64,000 nucleotides of DNA from assembly GCF_049670895.1 (NCBI RefSeq), contig NZ_CP187170.1; one strand, given 5' to 3'. Shown here one piece after another: positions 9,351-18,530 of this stretch (position 1 is its first letter; each line of letters begins with the position of its first letter). The notes under the pieces were generated by a model, which had not been told where the DNA came from, searched no databases, and saw only the letters and a list, made by a program, of their open reading frames with translations. Position numbers and translations under genes: made by a program. The DNA comes from Pasteurella sp049670895. GTDB lineage: Bacteria; Pseudomonadota; Gammaproteobacteria; Enterobacterales; Pasteurellaceae.

Positions 9351-11807
9351 ATGATTATGGATAGTTTCGATTCACCTTTTCTCTATAATCGTCCAGAAAT
9401 CACAGTAGACTCATTGAAAAAAAGAATTGTTTCAAAATTGATTTTTTCAATTGGTCGTTCACCAAAAGAAGCCAGTCAGCGTGACTGGCTCAATGCCACC
9501 TTATATGCGGTACGTGATTTTGTCACTGAAGGTTGGATTACCACAGCACGTAAATCAAGATCGACAGAAACACGTCGAGTGTATTACCTTTCGATGGAGT
9601 TTTTAATCGGTCGTACGTTATCAAACGCCATGCTTGCGAGTGGTGTGTATGACATAGTAAAAGAAGCCTTATCTGAATTACATGTGAATTTAGAAGATGT
9701 GCTTGAAAAAGAAGTGGATCCCGGTCTAGGGAATGGTGGGTTAGGTCGTTTAGCGGCTTGCTTTATGGATTCTATCGCCACATTATCTTTACCTGGTGTG
9801 GGCTACGGTATTCGTTATGAATACGGTATGTTCAAACAAGAAATTGAAGATGGTCGCCAAGTTGAAAAACCTGATGCATGGTTAGACAAAGGGGCACCAT
9901 GGGAATTTATTCGTCCATCTAAACGCCATACCATACGTTTTGGTGGTGGCATTCATTTTGAAGGCAAAAAATGTATTTGGACGAGCAAAGAAGAAGTCGT
10001 GGCATTGGCTTATGACCAAATGATTCCAGGTTATGATAATGACTCTGCAGCCACTTTGCGTTTATGGGGTGCTTATGCAGGGGATCGCTTTGATTTAGAG
10101 GATTTTAACAAAGGGGATTATTTTGCTGCGGTGCAAGATCGCATGTTAAGTAAAAATATCTCACGGGTTCTTTATCCAGATGATTCAACATGGAGCGGTC
10201 GTGAATTACGTTTACGCCAAGAATACTTCTTAGTTTCGGCATCATTACAAGACATTATTTATCGTCATAAACGTATCCATCACACCATGGAAAACTTTGC
10301 AGATAAAGTTGCCATTCATTTAAATGACACTCACCCTGCACTGGCAATTCCTGAATTAATGGTGATCTTAGTGGATGAAGAAGGCTACGAATGGAAGCAA
10401 GCATGGGATATTACCCGTCGTGTTTTCTCTTACACTTGCCATACATTGATGTCAGAAGCCTTAGAAACATGGCCTGTGGAAATGATGGCACACATTTTAC
10501 CTCGCCATTTACAAATGATCTTCGAAATTAATGACTATTTCTTAGAATACGTCAAAACCTATGTGACCAATGAAGCGGACTTTATCCGCCGTGTCTCATT
10601 AATTGAAGAAGGAGATCACCGTAAAGTTCGTATGGGTTGGTTGTCAGTGGTTGGCTCAAACAAAATCAATGGGGTGGCAGCAATTCACTCTGATTTGATG
10701 GTCACATCAACCTTTGCGGATTTTGCCCGTATTTACCCTGAACGTTTTACCAATGTGACCAACGGGATTACGCCTCGTCGTTGGATTGGTGTTGCTAACC
10801 CTGAATTATCCGCCTTATTTGACCACTATATTGGCAGAGAATGGCGTCGTGACCTCAGCCAATTAACCTTGTTAAAAGACAAAGTGAATGATCCTGAGTT
10901 GAAAAAAGCCGTGGCACAGATCAAATACCACAACAAGGTGAAATTAGCACACTACATCAAACATGAGTTAGGCATTGAGGTGAATCCGAATGCGTTATTT
11001 GATGTACAGGTTAAACGTATTCATGAATATAAACGTCAAATTTTAAACGTCTTGCACATTGTTGCACGTTACAATGCGATGCTTGAAAATCCTGAAAAAG
11101 ATTGGGTGCCTCGTGTCTTTATCCTCGCAGGTAAAGCCGCTTCTGCGTATTATGCCGCAAAACAAACCATCAATTTAATTAATGATGTCGCCAATGTCAT
11201 TAATCATGATGAACGTTTAAAAGGCCGCTTAAAAGTGGTGTTTATTCCTAACTATAGTGTGAGCTTAGCGGAATTAATTATTCCTGCGGCGGATATTTCA
11301 GAACAAATTTCCCTTGCAGGAACAGAAGCATCTGGAACCAGTAATATGAAATTTGCCTTAAATGGTGCTTTAACAATCGGTACACTAGACGGGGCAAATG
11401 TCGAAATTCTCGAAAATGTTGGTAAAGAGAATATCTTTATTTTTGGTAATACCGTAGAACAAGTGGAAGCGTTACGTCGTCAAGGCTACCATCCATTTAA
11501 TTATTACCAACAAGATGAAGAGCTACGCAAAGTGGTGGATCAAATTATTTCTGGTTATTTCTCGCCAACGGATGCCAACCGCTATCATCAATTGTTACAA
11601 TCCTTGCAATATCAAGATTACTATCAAGCCTTTGCAGACTTCCGTAGTTATGTTGATATGCAAAAACAAGTGGATAGTAAATACAAAGATAAACAAGCTT
11701 GGATTGATAGTACATTACAAAATATCGTGAATATGAGTTACTTCTCATCAGATCGTACCATTTTGGAATATGCTGAAAGAATCTGGAAAATCGAGCCTGT
11801 TAAATAA
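9351..11807 (+). CDS. glgP: Glycogen/maltodextrin phosphorylase
   Basis: PLP-dependent GT35 enzyme that releases glucose-1-phosphate from glycogen ends. I choose the ATG at 9351, preceded by TAGGAG, giving 818 residues (E. coli GlgP 815); the TTG at 9312 has no support. The PLP lysine lies in EASGTSNMKFALNGAL near residue 665, and GNGGLGRLAACFMDS near 130 is the conserved N-terminal phosphorylase block. It is the last gene of the cluster, so synthesis (C, A, B) and breakdown (X, P, malQ) functions are co-located. Uptake-signal hairpins follow. Confidence 0.96.
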   Translation: MIMDSFDSPFLYNRPEITVDSLKKRIVSKLIFSIGRSPKEASQRDWLNATLYAVRDFVTEGWITTARKSRSTETRRVYYLSMEFLIGRTLSNAMLASGVYDIVKEALSELHVNLEDVLEKEVDPGLGNGGLGRLAACFMDSIATLSLPGVGYGIRYEYGMFKQEIEDGRQVEKPDAWLDKGAPWEFIRPSKRHTIRFGGGIHFEGKKCIWTSKEEVVALAYDQMIPGYDNDSAATLRLWGAYAGDRFDLEDFNKGDYFAAVQDRMLSKNISRVLYPDDSTWSGRELRLRQEYFLVSASLQDIIYRHKRIHHTMENFADKVAIHLNDTHPALAIPELMVILVDEEGYEWKQAWDITRRVFSYTCHTLMSEALETWPVEMMAHILPRHLQMIFEINDYFLEYVKTYVTNEADFIRRVSLIEEGDHRKVRMGWLSVVGSNKINGVAAIHSDLMVTSTFADFARIYPERFTNVTNGITPRRWIGVANPELSALFDHYIGREWRRDLSQLTLLKDKVNDPELKKAVAQIKYHNKVKLAHYIKHELGIEVNPNALFDVQVKRIHEYKRQILNVLHIVARYNAMLENPEKDWVPRVFILAGKAASAYYAAKQTINLINDVANVINHDERLKGRLKVVFIPNYSVSLAELIIPAADISEQISLAGTEASGTSNMKFALNGALTIGTLDGANVEILENVGKENIFIFGNTVEQVEALRRQGYHPFNYYQQDEELRKVVDQIISGYFSPTDANRYHQLLQSLQYQDYYQAFADFRSYVDMQKQVDSKYKDKQAWIDSTLQNIVNMSYFSSDRTILEYAERIWKIEPVK

Positions 11808-11833
11808 CAGCCAATATTGGCATTAAATACATC

Positions 11834-11876
11834 AAGTGCGGTTCAAACTTTTTTTAAATGAACCGCACTTTTTTAT
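11834..11876 (+). terminator. Uptake-signal hairpin terminator after glgP
   Basis: AAGTGCGGT and ACCGCACTT face each other around a T-rich loop and are followed by TTTTTT. Inverted pairs of uptake signal sequences acting as terminators are common in Pasteurellaceae. This copy ends glgP. Confidence 0.75.
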
Positions 11877-12213
11877 TTTTGTTTGGTTTTCTACTCTAGA
11901 AATGGACTCACCAAACGAGCTTGCAATCGGTAAGGCTAATGAGGCTTGAAGGTGTATTTAACCGTGTTTCGGCTTTTTTGAAGGGATTTCATGGTAAAAC
12001 AAAAAAGTGCGGTCAAAACTTTTTTAAAATTAACCGCACTTTTTTATTTTTGTTTGGTTTTCTACTCTAGAAATGGACTCACCAAACGAGCTTGCAATCG
12101 GTAAGGCTAATGAGGCTTGAAGGTGTATTTAACCGTGTTTCGGCTTTTTTGAAGGGATTTCATGGTAAAACAAAAAAGTGCGGTCAAAACTTTTTTAAAA
12201 TTAACCGCACTTT
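11861..12213. repeat. 171-bp tandem direct repeat bounded by uptake-signal hairpins
   Basis: The gap between glgP and the next gene holds two nearly identical 171-bp units (11861-12031 and 12032-12202) plus the first bases of a third. Each junction is an inverted AAGTGCGGT/ACCGCACTT hairpin (about 11834, 12005 and 12176). The unit interior has no convincing gene; a 15-codon frame MDSPNELAIGKANEA has no ribosome site. The last hairpin can terminate the opposing minus-strand gene. The duplication probably arose by recombination between the hairpins. Confidence 0.9.
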
Positions 12214-12239
12214 GCAATATTAGGTGAAGAAAGAATGGG

Positions 12240-13271
12240 TTATTTCGCCAATTTTACTTCTTCTAACCAACGGGAAATAATCTGTTTTGCTTGTGTACTT
12301 GAACCGAATTTTTCAAAATCAAAGTCAATTAATTTTAATTGATCTGGTTTCACAGCATCAGGCAATACAGTTGCATATTTATTGGTTGGAATTTGATAAG
12401 GTGCACGGCGAATCCAGTCAAGTTCTTGCCCTTCTTTGCTCAATGCCCAATCCATAAAGAGTTTCGCATTATCTAAGTTTCTTGCACCTTTAATAATGCT
12501 GATACCACCCAATGTGTAGCTATCACCTTCACAGACAGAGATAGATTGTAAAGGTGCACCTTTAGCTTTTTCCACCTCAAACGTGTGTAAGAAACCAACA
12601 CTGACACTGCTATCGCCACGGGCTAAATTGCTGGTCACTAAGCCACTTTTCACATAATGTGAAACGTTTTTATTCACTTTTTTCAGGAAGTCAAAGGCTT
12701 TTTCTTCACCCCATAATTGAATGAGGGTAGCAAGGAAAGAGTAGCCAGTACCTGAACTTTGTGGGTCTGGGATTTGTACTTCACCTTTAAGACGAGGATC
12801 AAGCAAATCACTCCAGCATTTTGGCGTTTCAATGCCTAATTCTTTTAACTTCTCGGTATTTACCCCTAAACCTAAGACTAACATGTAGCCAAAAGAGGTG
12901 TAATCACCGTATTTGTTCACCAATTCTTTAAATTGAGGAAGCACCTCCGCTTGTTTTGGTGAACGGTATTTTTCCAATAGCCCCAAATCACGTGCTTGTA
13001 AATGTGGGTCAATTGTGCCGCCATACCAAATATCTGCTTGAGGATTATCTTGCTCCGCTTTGATTTTCCCTAGCGTTGCACCCGTACTGCCACGCACGAA
13101 TTTTGTGTTGACGTCATATTTTTCAGAGAAACGTTTGACGACTTCCTCACAAGCTTCATTTTGAAGTGTACAGTAAAGTGTGAGATTGCCTTCTGCATGG
13201 AGAGGGGCAGTAAAGAAAAGGGGAGAAGTAAGACAAAGTGTTTTCAATAAATGCGATGATAGTTTTTTCAT
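12240..13271 (-). CDS. Periplasmic ABC substrate-binding protein, AfuA/FbpA-like
   Basis: A 343-residue periplasmic binding protein with a clear signal peptide (MKKL, hydrophobic core, cut near LHAEG). The mature N-terminus NLTLYCTLQNEACEEVVKRF and the block QADIWYGGTIDPHLQA place it in the family of iron(III)-type binding proteins. Its closest resemblance is to AfuA, which in Actinobacillus has been shown to bind hexose phosphates rather than iron. The usual permease and ATPase genes are absent on both sides: ppc is upstream, and the repeat and convergent glgP are downstream. It is therefore an orphan binding protein or works with a transporter encoded elsewhere. The substrate cannot be decided from sequence alone. 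Confidence 0.75.
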   Translation of the reverse strand: MKKLSSHLLKTLCLTSPLFFTAPLHAEGNLTLYCTLQNEACEEVVKRFSEKYDVNTKFVRGSTGATLGKIKAEQDNPQADIWYGGTIDPHLQARDLGLLEKYRSPKQAEVLPQFKELVNKYGDYTSFGYMLVLGLGVNTEKLKELGIETPKCWSDLLDPRLKGEVQIPDPQSSGTGYSFLATLIQLWGEEKAFDFLKKVNKNVSHYVKSGLVTSNLARGDSSVSVGFLHTFEVEKAKGAPLQSISVCEGDSYTLGGISIIKGARNLDNAKLFMDWALSKEGQELDWIRRAPYQIPTNKYATVLPDAVKPDQLKLIDFDFEKFGSSTQAKQIISRWLEEVKLAK

Positions 13272-13400
13272 ACTAGACTATTCCCTTAGAGATAAGACAT
13301 TAATTTGCTTCTTTTTAAAGCAACTTCATCTTAACAAAAGACTTTGATAATTTCTATTAAGAATCAAGGGGATGTGGGGGAGGTCTAATCAGTCGGGGAA

Positions 13401-13441
13401 AAATAAAAATATTTATGCACGATAAAACGTGCATAAATATT
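13401..13441 (-). terminator. Intrinsic terminator after ppc
   Basis: A 14-bp perfect stem (13408-13421 with 13428-13441, loop ATAAAA) is followed on the minus strand by a TTTTATTTTT run. It lies directly downstream of the ppc stop. Confidence 0.8.
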
Positions 13442-13456
13442 GATTAAGAATGGGAA

Positions 13457-16096
13457 CTAGCCTGTGTTTCGCATACCAGCAGCAACCCCTGTGATAGTGA
13501 TCATTAGGGCTTGCTCAATATCGTTATTCGTATCTTCCGTGGTTGTGCGTAAACGACGTAATAGCTCCACTTGAAGTAAGTTTAATGGGTCGGTATAGAC
13601 ATTACGTAAGGCAATAGATTTTGCAATAGACGGAAGATCGGACATTAATTGATCTTCATGTGAAAGCGATAAAACTGTTTGAATATCTTGTTTTAATTGC
13701 TCACGTAATGCTTGACCTAAATACCATAACGAAGGATCAACCAGATTTTGATCATAATGTTCAGAAAGCCAGCTGTCTGTTTTACTAAAGACCATTTCTA
13801 ACATCCCAATACGGGTGGAGAAGAACGGCCAATTTTTACACATTTCCTCGATCACTTGTTTATGACCTTGGTCGATGGCTTGTCTTAATGAAGCACCTGC
13901 ACCTAACCATGCTGGCAACATCAAGCGGTTTTGCATCCATGCGAAAATCCAAGGGATAGCACGTAGGCTTTCCACCCCACCGTTTGGATTACGTTTCGCA
14001 GGACGTGAACCTAATGGTAATTTAGACAGTTCTTGCTCTGGTGTGGCCGCACGGAAATACGGCACAAAATCTTTTTCTCCACGAATAATATTGCGGTAAA
14101 TTTCACATGAAGAACGAGAGAGTTCATCCATCACCTCACGCCATTGGGCTTGGGGTTCTGGTGGTGGTAAAAGATTCGCTTCTAAAATCGCACTAGCATA
14201 TAAACCTAAACTTTCAACAGCAACAGCTGGTAAACCTAATTTAAAGCGGATCATTTCACCTTGTTCGGTGACACGTAAGCCATTTTTCAATGAGCGAGGT
14301 GGCTGAGAAAGCAATGCCGCATGTGCAGGTGCACCACCTCGTCCAATGGTACCGCCTCTTCCGTGGAATAAGGTGAGTTCAATACCACGTTGTTCGCACA
14401 AGTTGACCATGGCTTCCTGTGCACAATATTGAGCCCAAGAGGCAGCCATCATACCAGCATCTTTGGCAGAATCAGAATAACCAATCATGACCATTTGTCT
14501 GTTGTTAATTACGCCACGATACCAATCGATATTAAATAACTCAGTCATCACTTGTTCAGAGGCACTCAAGTCATCCAGGGTTTCAAAGAGTGGCACAACA
14601 GGTAAATAATAGTTCACACCACATTCTTTTAATAATAAATGGACAGCTAAGACATCTGAAGCGGTTTTCGCCATGGAAATAATGTAACAAGAAATCACCC
14701 CTTCATCTTGTTCTGCAATCACTTTACAAGTTTCTAAAATTTCTTGTGTTGGTGCAGAAGGTGTCCAATCTCTTGGTAATAATGGACGGCGAGAGGTCAG
14801 CTCTTTGACTAAAAAGGCTTGTTTGTCGCTTTCATTCCATTGTGAATAATCACCTAAGCCAATGTAACGGGTAATTTCTGCAATAGCATCCGCATGACGT
14901 GTGCTTTCTTGTCGAATATCCAAACGAGAAAGGGTGACACCAAAGCAACGGATGCGGCGTAAACAGTCGAGCAATAAACCGTTAGCAATAATACGCATAC
15001 CGCAAGCTTGTAAGGATTGGTAGCAATCGTATAACGGTTCCCAGAGTTGCTCATCGTATAAAATGATTTCAGTTTCTGAGACACGAGGAATGCGACGTTC
15101 AAGTAAATCAGCATAGTAGGCGAGGGTCGTCGTTAATTTACTACGCAATGCTTTAACGACCGCACGATAAGGTTCAATGTGCTCACCATATTTCTCGCTA
15201 AATTCCTCAGTACATTTTGTCATAGACAATTCATCAGAAAGTGCCTGAATATCTTTTAAGAATAAATCTGCCGCTTTCCAACGGGCTAAATGTAAAACTT
15301 GGCGAGTGACTTCTGCGGTCACAAACGGGTTACCATCACGATCGCCGCCCATCCATGAGGAAAAACGAATTGGATTAAGTTCAACAGGAATTTGAAAGCC
15401 TAAGTGTTCTACCGCACTGGCATTTAATTGACGCAGAAATTCAGGCACAGCTTGCCATAAACTGTTTTCAATGACGGCAAATCCCCATTTTGCTTCCTCA
15501 AACGGTGTTGGGCGTTGGGTGCGGATTTCATTGGTGTGCCAAGCTTGAGCAATCAGTTGCAGTAAGCGACGTTCGATGGTTTTACGCTCTTCTTCCAGTA
15601 GATCACTGTGTTCTAATTTACTTAAACATTTATTGATTTCTACGTGTTTATGTACAAGAGAGCGGCGTGTTACTTCAGTTGGGTGAGCAGTCAACACGAG
15701 CTCAATTAATAATCTTTCTACGGTTTCTAACACTTTCTCTTGAGGGATATTTTGTGTTTTTAAACGTTGGAAAAGTGCAGAAATAGAACGCTCCGATGCC
15801 ACAGGGTCGTTATGATGGCGAGAGATGGTTTGATACTGCTCGGCAATATTGGTGAGATTGAGAAATTGGCTAAACGCACGAGCCACTGGAATGATGTTCT
15901 CATTCGATATGGTGGCTAACGTCGATAACAATTGCTTGCGGGCTTGATCATCACCATGGCGAGAATTACGGGAAAGCACACGAATGTTCTCGATTAGCTC
16001 AAGAATATCACTGCCTTGTGCATCACTAATGGTTTCACCAAGAAAACGGCCTAACATACTAATATTATTACGCATAGTGGTGTATTGCTGGATCAT
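13457..16096 (-). CDS. ppc: Phosphoenolpyruvate carboxylase
   Basis: Converts phosphoenolpyruvate and bicarbonate to oxaloacetate, the anaplerotic entry to the C4-dicarboxylic acids. I choose the start at 16096 (MIQQYTTMRNNISMLGRF), preceded by GAGAGG, giving 879 residues; the frame extends 19 codons further without support. Catalytic blocks are LTAHPTEVTRRS (His near 138), WMGGDRDGNP, GYSDSAKDAGMMAASWAQY and FHGRGGTIGRGGAP. The C-terminus ends in the conserved RNTG. A carbonic anhydrase that could supply bicarbonate lies a few kb away, separated by purR. Confidence 0.97.
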   Translation of the reverse strand: MIQQYTTMRNNISMLGRFLGETISDAQGSDILELIENIRVLSRNSRHGDDQARKQLLSTLATISNENIIPVARAFSQFLNLTNIAEQYQTISRHHNDPVASERSISALFQRLKTQNIPQEKVLETVERLLIELVLTAHPTEVTRRSLVHKHVEINKCLSKLEHSDLLEEERKTIERRLLQLIAQAWHTNEIRTQRPTPFEEAKWGFAVIENSLWQAVPEFLRQLNASAVEHLGFQIPVELNPIRFSSWMGGDRDGNPFVTAEVTRQVLHLARWKAADLFLKDIQALSDELSMTKCTEEFSEKYGEHIEPYRAVVKALRSKLTTTLAYYADLLERRIPRVSETEIILYDEQLWEPLYDCYQSLQACGMRIIANGLLLDCLRRIRCFGVTLSRLDIRQESTRHADAIAEITRYIGLGDYSQWNESDKQAFLVKELTSRRPLLPRDWTPSAPTQEILETCKVIAEQDEGVISCYIISMAKTASDVLAVHLLLKECGVNYYLPVVPLFETLDDLSASEQVMTELFNIDWYRGVINNRQMVMIGYSDSAKDAGMMAASWAQYCAQEAMVNLCEQRGIELTLFHGRGGTIGRGGAPAHAALLSQPPRSLKNGLRVTEQGEMIRFKLGLPAVAVESLGLYASAILEANLLPPPEPQAQWREVMDELSRSSCEIYRNIIRGEKDFVPYFRAATPEQELSKLPLGSRPAKRNPNGGVESLRAIPWIFAWMQNRLMLPAWLGAGASLRQAIDQGHKQVIEEMCKNWPFFSTRIGMLEMVFSKTDSWLSEHYDQNLVDPSLWYLGQALREQLKQDIQTVLSLSHEDQLMSDLPSIAKSIALRNVYTDPLNLLQVELLRRLRTTTEDTNNDIEQALMITITGVAAGMRNTG

Positions 16097-16301
16097 AACA
16101 TAACCTCTCGAATCATATAGAATCATTAAAAAATGAAATGTAAAATACCTCAAGTTGTGTAGATATAATCAAAATTGCGTACAAAGATCAATGAGATTTA
16201 ATTCTAAATATAAAAAAATATGATTTAAGACAATAAATTAGATAATATTTATTAATTGTTTTATTTTTTAGAAATTAATTAAGGAAAATGTAGTATGAGT
16301 A

Positions 16302-16333
16302 TATTAGCCCTAATTTATTTTTATCAGGGCTAA
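16302..16333. terminator. Hairpin between ppc and purR
   Basis: ATTAGCCCT and AGGGCTAAT form a 9-bp stem just downstream of the purR stop. No clear T-run follows on the minus strand, so terminator function is only probable. Confidence 0.45.
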
Positions 16334-16338
16334 TCTTG

Positions 16339-17346
16339 TCAGGAAAGAAGGGATTTGACGGATTTTCGAATCACTAATTCAGGGTGCATTTCGATGATTT
16401 CATGTTGATCGGATTTTTCATTAATACGCTCAAATAATAGCGTGACGGCTTTTGCCCCTAAACGAGATTTTGATTGATGAATCGTGGTTAATGGGGGCGA
16501 ATAAAAGCGAGAAGCATGGATGTTATCATAACCAATAATGGAAATATCTTCAGGGACACGTAGACCATGTTCTCCAATTGCCGAAATTGCCCCTAATGCC
16601 ATCACATCATTACAGCAGAAGATTGCTGTTGGCAATTTGTCTTGTGCCAAGATTTTATTCATACATTCATACCCATCTTCTGGCTCAAAGTAACCTTCCA
16701 TCACCCAGTTTGGATTAATGGCTAAATTGGCGTCTTCCATGGCTTTTAAAAAACCTTCATAACGTGTTTTCGCCGTGGTTTTGGATAATTCTCCCGCAAT
16801 AATACCAATGTCTTTATGACCATTATCAATTAAGTATTTGGTTGCGATATATCCACCCGTAAAGCTATTATCTTGGATGATGTCGGTATTTTGATTATTT
16901 GGTCCCCAATCCATCACCACCATCGGTAATGAGGTGAAATTGGCTAACAGATCAAGGGAATCTTGAGTGTATTCAGCACACATTACTAAAATGCCATCAA
17001 CCCGCTTTTTAATCAGCATTTCAAGGTGGTTTTTGATTTTATCTACATTATTTTGTGTGTTACATAAGAACAGAGAATAGCCTTGGCGATAGCAATATTC
17101 TTCAACAGCATGGATAATTTCAGCAAAGTAAGGGGCTTCACTGCTGGTGACGATCATACCAATGGATTTTGTGGTATTAACTTTTAAGCTACGTGCAACT
17201 GCACTCGGAGAGTAATTGAGTTCTTGAATCGCTTGTAAGACGAGTTTTTCCGTTTCTGCTGCAACAAAGCGAGTTTTATTAATTACATGAGAAACGGTGG
17301 TGGTGGATACCCCAGCCATTTTTGCGACATCTTTAATTGTTGCCAT
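16339..17346 (-). CDS. purR: LacI-family purine repressor
   Basis: Transcriptional repressor that binds pur operators with hypoxanthine or guanine as corepressor. MATIKDVAKMAGVSTTTVSH is the LacI helix-turn-helix in its PurR form, and SPSAVARSLK is the hinge helix. A periplasmic-binding-like corepressor domain follows. Length 335 residues fits PurR (341 in E. coli). It is transcribed divergently from a YnhF-like peptide gene, as purR and ynhF neighbour each other in E. coli. I saw no clear pur box next to it. Confidence 0.92.
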   Translation of the reverse strand: MATIKDVAKMAGVSTTTVSHVINKTRFVAAETEKLVLQAIQELNYSPSAVARSLKVNTTKSIGMIVTSSEAPYFAEIIHAVEEYCYRQGYSLFLCNTQNNVDKIKNHLEMLIKKRVDGILVMCAEYTQDSLDLLANFTSLPMVVMDWGPNNQNTDIIQDNSFTGGYIATKYLIDNGHKDIGIIAGELSKTTAKTRYEGFLKAMEDANLAINPNWVMEGYFEPEDGYECMNKILAQDKLPTAIFCCNDVMALGAISAIGEHGLRVPEDISIIGYDNIHASRFYSPPLTTIHQSKSRLGAKAVTLLFERINEKSDQHEIIEMHPELVIRKSVKSLLS

Positions 17347-17524
17347 AAGTGTTCTCCATACAAAATTGACTCATTATAAGGGATTCTTGACAAGTAGGTT
17401 AAGTCATCACGCCATTTTTTTCCTAAAAATCCGACTTTTTTCCCGTTCAGGCAAATTCTGTTTCTATTATGTTGTCTTTTATTGATAGAATACGACCAAT
17501 TTTAGACTATTTAAGGAGAGCGAT

Positions 17525-17605
17525 ATGGGCACATTCGGTTATGCCATGATGACTGTCACATTAGCACTTGGTGTGATTATTGTTTTAGCATCGTCTATTT
17601 TTTAA
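17525..17605 (+). CDS. 26-residue YnhF-like single-pass membrane peptide
   Basis: ATG at 17525 follows AAGGAGAG at good spacing and encodes MGTFGYAMMTVTLALGVIIV plus six more residues, which is one transmembrane helix. Its position divergent to purR and its length match the YnhF family of small membrane proteins in enterobacteria. The identification rests on synteny and type rather than clear identity. An uptake-signal hairpin terminator follows. Confidence 0.55.
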   Translation: MGTFGYAMMTVTLALGVIIVLASSIF

Positions 17606-17635
17606 TACGGCAAATCACAAAGCAGGTTAAATGAA

Positions 17636-17680
17636 AAAGTGCGGTACAAATCAAAAAACTTTTGATTTCGACCGCACTTT
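17636..17680. terminator. Bidirectional uptake-signal terminator
   Basis: AAAGTGCGGT at 17636 and ACCGCACTTT at 17671 form an inverted pair between the convergent small peptide gene and the carbonic anhydrase gene. T-rich sequence flanks it on both strands. Confidence 0.7.
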
Positions 17681-17694
17681 ATATTTAGCACCTG

Positions 17695-18378
17695 TTATTC
17701 TTCATGATTCTTTTTCAAAATCTCATCTTCATTGACTTTTAATAAACGTGCAATGGCATTTCGATAAGATATTTCAAGACTTTCTCGACTTGTTGCCATC
17801 ACACCTTGATCAATTAAGAAACCATCATTCACATCATAAACCCAACCATGTAATGACAGTTTTTTTCCATTTTTCCAAGCAGATTTTATGATGGAAGAAC
17901 GCCCCAAGTTGTAAACCTGTTCTGCCACATTGATGCGAGTGAGCATATCCGCACGATGTTCTGGCGATAATTTTCCTAATAAATGACTATGTTTATACCA
18001 AATATCACGTAAATGCAGTAGCCAGTTATTGATTAAACCGAGATCTTGATCTGCCATGGCAGCTTTGATCCCGCCACAATTGGTGTGTCCACAAATAATA
18101 ATGTGTTCAATATTCAACACATCTACGGCATATTGCACCACTGATAAGCAATTTAAATCAGTGTGAACGACTTGGTTTGCCACATTACGATGTACAAAAA
18201 GTTCTCCTGGGCCTAAATTTGTTAATTTTTCTGCAGGAACACGGCTATCCGAGCAACCAATCCAGAGATAACTTGGTGTTTGATGATCTGCCAATTCTTT
18301 AAAATAAGCGGAGTTTTCCTCCTTCATTCTAAGAGCCCAGCTATAATTATTTGCAAAAAGCTGTTCGATTTTTTTCAT
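17695..18378 (-). CDS. can: Beta-class carbonic anhydrase
   Basis: Zinc enzyme interconverting carbon dioxide and bicarbonate. CSDSRVPAEKLTNLGPGELF carries the first zinc Cys and the catalytic Asp/Arg pair, and ICGHTNCGGI carries the zinc His and Cys. Length 227 is close to the Haemophilus enzyme (229). The ATG precedes MKKIEQLFANN, a normal start for this family. It is flanked by trpA and a terminator and appears monocistronic. Its product could feed phosphoenolpyruvate carboxylase, as an inference from pathway only. Confidence 0.94.
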   Translation of the reverse strand: MKKIEQLFANNYSWALRMKEENSAYFKELADHQTPSYLWIGCSDSRVPAEKLTNLGPGELFVHRNVANQVVHTDLNCLSVVQYAVDVLNIEHIIICGHTNCGGIKAAMADQDLGLINNWLLHLRDIWYKHSHLLGKLSPEHRADMLTRINVAEQVYNLGRSSIIKSAWKNGKKLSLHGWVYDVNDGFLIDQGVMATSRESLEISYRNAIARLLKVNEDEILKKNHEE

Positions 18379-18476
18379 TAATGGGATTCCTATACAGCAA
18401 AAATAGGGAGTTAGTATAGCTTAGAAATAAAGTGAGAGGAAATTTGTTTGCTTCATCTTCATAAAAAGAGAAAGCG

Positions 18477-18512
18477 TGAAGCCTGCATTCAGCCAAGACT
18501 GACACAGGCTTA
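18477..18512 (-). terminator. Possible terminator after trpA
   Basis: AAGCCTG and CAGGCTT form an imperfect stem-loop downstream of trpA. The following minus-strand sequence is only moderately T-rich, so this is a weak call. Confidence 0.4.
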
Positions 18513-18530
18513 TGAATTGGTATGACAAGT

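Noticed and set aside
11861..12202. MITE or insertion sequence in the 171-bp repeats
   Set aside because: No transposase, no target-site duplication, and the ends are uptake-signal terminators, so simple tandem duplication fits better.
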